A DNA stretch of 64,000 nucleotides from Platycnemis pennipes (taxonomy: Eukaryota; Arthropoda; Insecta; Odonata; Platycnemididae). Position 1 is the first letter of the stretch, and each line of letters opens with the position of its first letter. Positions 61,718 to 64,000 of the stretch are shown in pieces. The position numbers and the translations under genes were made by a program. The stretch spans positions 123,794,350 through 123,858,349 of the forward strand of contig OW121847.1 of NCBI GenBank assembly GCA_933228895.1, given 5' to 3'. The notes under the pieces are model-generated. The model saw only the letters and a program-made list of their open reading frames with translations, searched no databases and had not been told where the DNA came from.

Positions 61718-62040
61718 TGGGTTGGTTTGGTGGATGTAGTATTGGCTTCCCCCCTCAGGTTCGAATCCCGTGAGTGACAGAGATATCATCGGTGTACCGG
61801 GCCACCACTTACGTGTCGTGTGGAGACCACTTCAAGTTCAGTACTTTGTCCGTCGAATGAGACGTGTTAAATCGTGGACTCCGCGCATTTTCGTCAGCAG
61901 CAGGATATTCCGACATCAGGTTTCTCTCCCCCCTTCCTCCGTTCCCTGAAATATTCCATCTCTGCCCAATTATATACCTATCCTAAACGACACAAGTGAC
62001 CTTACCTGTCGGTCACCTCCCTCGATTAACTACTACTATT
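61718..62040 (+). repeat. tRNA-derived SINE, copy 2 of a two-copy family
   Basis: The head contains ttggcttcccccctca and a near-perfect B box, ggttcgaatcc, at 61759-61769. The body matches the element at 42399 in ordered blocks. It is followed by C/T-rich sequence and ordinary intron. The 3' end is approximate. Confidence 0.6.
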
Positions 62041-63365
62041 CCATATTATTACTCCTTTCGACGTTTTCGTCTACCATGTTTCCTCTCTTCTCTCGAACAA
62101 CCTCGAAAATAAAATGTAAAACCGCATTCAAGAAGCTCCTGGTAATCCGTATCCACTTTCCATATTGAATGTAATTCTTTCATTATTTGTGATTCTCATT
62201 GGGGTCACCAGATTTAGACATAAAGAACATATAGGAAGGTCCATATTCAAGAGTTATATTTCCTTCTTTCAGCAGAATAGTGTTATGTTTCAGACTCTTT
62301 CCTCAGGGCAAATTTCCATGTAGCCAAACCCTTCTTATGTTGCCTTCAATGGCCTGGAGTTCGGATATATTTACCAGAAATATAGTTTGACTCGAAGGTT
62401 GAACGAACGTATCGACAATCCATTAGACTCCGAAGCGACACGTGGTGTATTTTTTTGTGAAGAACTGTCTTTTACTTTTTATTTTCTCCTCTTCCCCAAA
62501 TGTCGCCCCAGTTTGCGTGCCTGGGAGATGGAATAATACACGGTGGGATTTCTTTCAGGGTTATCCTCGTTCGAGTTTTTTAGGAGGAGATGGAATAATA
62601 TCCTTGTTACCTAGGTTTGCATGCTCACATCGATTCCATCGTATTGTAAACTTTCTTGTGATTCATCAATAAAGGAGCACTTGTATGCGTGGAGATAATT
62701 ACGTCTGCCTAACCGTTCACTTCTGACATCTTGGGCGCCAGAGAATTCAAAGACTCGTCGCGTCTTACAAGAACGTTCAACAGAATTTTCGGTGGTGTAG
62801 TTTTGTCATTTCATTCTGCGTTGCGAAAAACATTCAGCCGTCGGAGCACCTTCAGGCGAACGGCTTCAAAAGATTCTTTTCTTCCCATGAATCAGGAACA
62901 TGTTCGAATCGCCGTTGTCTTCCATAAAGGCTTTATCGCGCAGCGTCGCGGTTGTTGGGCAACATTAGTAGCCACGGTCCTGCGTCGAGCGAGCATCGAG
63001 CCTTATTTGGTCACGAGGGATGGTGAGCTTGCAGCTCCCACCTGATCGGCCTTCTTTACCAGTTACCCTTTAATATATCCTTTTACGTTCCTCGTCGTGC
63101 GAAATTATTTTCAATCGGCTGACTAATGAGTGGGATTTTCTCATTAGCCGTTCTGGCTCTGCAATCGGCTCCTCTTCCCTGTCCCGAGTCTCCGAAATCT
63201 GCGACAATTTGCCCCTCCCACTACCTTTACCCAGACGACAGTGCTCGCATAAGTCATCCATTGTGAAATCCCCCCACGTCCCAGTAGTGGTGGTCTTTCA
63301 CTGTCCACACGGAATCGCGTCCTCGAGTCACCCAAGGTCCTTCGATGTGCGTTTATGTATTTGAT
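62041..63365. other. Intronic sequence, no secure gene
   Basis: The word gagatggaataata occurs twice (about 62527 and 62588). A 104-codon + frame at 62731-63045 is CpG-rich but unrecognised and lacks supporting context. Confidence 0.45.
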
Positions 63366-63368
63366 TTA

Positions 63369-63389
63369 TGTGTGTGTGTGTGTGTGTGT
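63369..63389. repeat. (TG)n microsatellite
   Basis: Uninterrupted alternating TG, about ten units, some 90 bp before the acceptor of the switch II exon. Confidence 0.95.
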
Positions 63390-63480
63390 TCTGAGGCGCC
63401 CGCTGGACGGCGGCCAATCGAACGTCATTCACTTTTCGTCAGCATCTGACATTTATATCCGTTTCTCTCCCTCTCCTCAG

Positions 63481-63610
63481 GCTGTTCGACGTAGGTGGAC
63501 AGAGATCCGAAAGAAAGAAATGGATTCACTGCTTCGAGGACGTGACGGCGATCATTTTCTGCGTCGCCATGTCAGAGTACGACCAGGTGCTCCACGAAGA
63601 CGAGACCACG
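63481..63610 (+). CDS. Galphao: G protein alpha-o subunit, internal exon with switch II and switch III (partial gene)
   Basis: This 130-bp exon follows the tract tttctctccctctcctcag, and its donor is gtaagatg at 63611. The first base completes the lysine split from the exon at 25400-25528. The frame then reads [20 protein letters not shown] and continues through [18 protein letters not shown], ending in phase 0. The DVGGQ motif carries the glutamine needed for GTP hydrolysis (Q205 in Go numbering), and the RSERKKW helix is switch II, which contacts G-beta-gamma and effectors. [13 protein letters not shown] is the switch III region. The [11 protein letters not shown] ending is characteristic of Go; Gi proteins have YDLVLAEDEE-type sequence here. 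A candidate branch point, ctgac at 63446-63450, lies about 30 nt before the acceptor. The next expected exon, beginning NRM, is not in the remaining 390 bp. No stop or frameshift is seen in either exon. Confidence 0.97.
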
Positions 63611-64000
63611 GTAAGATGTGCATCCCCCCACCCCATCCAGCCCCAAGACTTCCCATCGCACCGATTGGCGTCTTGATGACAGGGCCCCATCGGCAGCGGC
63701 GGAGTGGGCTACTGCAAGGCCTAAACCGTACTTTCCCCCCTTTCCGATTTTCCAGGTCTCTCTTTATGAATGTTTTCCTCAGAATAATCGTGTTGGGCCC
63801 TCTTTTTGCTGTTATTTTGGACAGCAATTATTATTTCCTAGATACCTCTCTGCCAGTATAAAGTGAGTTTTCGTATTAGAAAAAAGAATATTTGCCCAAA
63901 TCTAGTCATAATAAAAGATATTGTGGTGTTTAGGTGTGTTTGGATTGATTTCCAAGTGGGAATTATGTAATATATTTTACGTTCGTAAAAGCTAAGACAA
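63611..64000 (+). other. Go alpha downstream intron, 5' part
   Basis: It begins with the donor gtaagatg directly after the switch II/III exon. A C-rich stretch follows (63618-63650), then AT-rich sequence. No further exon is seen before the window ends. Confidence 0.9.

Larger units (their letters stand above)
25529..63480 (+). other. Go alpha intron between the switch I and switch II exons (37,952 bp)
   Basis: Both borders are canonical: gtgagt at 25529 and ctcctcag ending at 63480. The intron interrupts a lysine codon after its second base. It carries nearly all the mobile-element remains and most of the pyrimidine-rich islands in the window. No further G-alpha coding sequence was found in it, and no nested host gene could be supported on either strand. 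Confidence 0.95.

Noticed and set aside
62731..63045. 104-codon + strand open frame shortly before the switch II exon
   Set aside because: It is not in phase with a usable splice site leading into the Go exon, and no domain was recognised.

Overview
This is a window from an animal nuclear genome, almost certainly an arthropod and probably an insect with a large, loosely packed genome. Only one host gene can be supported: the heterotrimeric G protein alpha subunit Go (G-alpha-o), on the + strand. Two of its internal coding exons are present. A 129-bp exon at 25400-25528 carries switch I. A 130-bp exon at 63481-63610 carries switch II and most of switch III. Both have canonical AG/GT borders. 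They join in frame through a split lysine codon, and their lengths and phases match what I recall for exons 5 and 6 of vertebrate GNAO1. The encoded residues look as I remember insect Go (recalled, not searched). No other G-alpha exon was found, so the flanking introns run off both ends of the window.

Everything else is intron: at least 25.4 kb upstream of the first exon, 37,952 bp between the exons, and 390 bp after the second. Most of it is AT-rich sequence with no recognisable content. Against this background lie (i) GC- and CpG-rich islands, most of them strongly pyrimidine-biased on the sense strand (about 14.0-15.7, 16.1-16.9, 43.5-46.2, 48.2-49.5, 50.5-50.8, 51.7-52.0 and 53.8-54.5 kb) and one purine-biased (56.1-56.9 kb); long open frames in them are compositional; and (ii) many mobile-element remains.

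Mobile elements, left to right: a CR1/Jockey-like LINE relic (2.88-3.40 kb, - strand); tRNA-derived SINE candidates (9.85, 18.26, 39.59, 42.40 and 61.72 kb); a nested cluster at 27.6-30.0 kb; a possible Helitron (39.98-40.88 kb); a Harbinger-like MITE with TAA target duplication (51.29-51.52 kb); and a hAT-like MITE with an 8-bp target duplication (52.81-53.20 kb). The nested cluster holds a LINE C-terminal relic split by a retroposon tail that ends in an 82-bp inverted copy of the flanking LINE, followed on the - strand by a decayed protein combining a Mutator-like transposase region with a YqaJ-type nuclease region. Two more long hairpins (38.23 and 50.29 kb) and an identical 209-bp tandem duplication (55.71-56.13 kb) complete the structure.

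I found no complete gene, no tRNA or rRNA gene, no CRISPR array and no operon-like arrangement. The most notable structures are the snap-back duplication at 28.0-28.17 kb and the transposase-nuclease relic next to it. Neither is an intact system. All family assignments come from reading the sequence by eye, without database searches.
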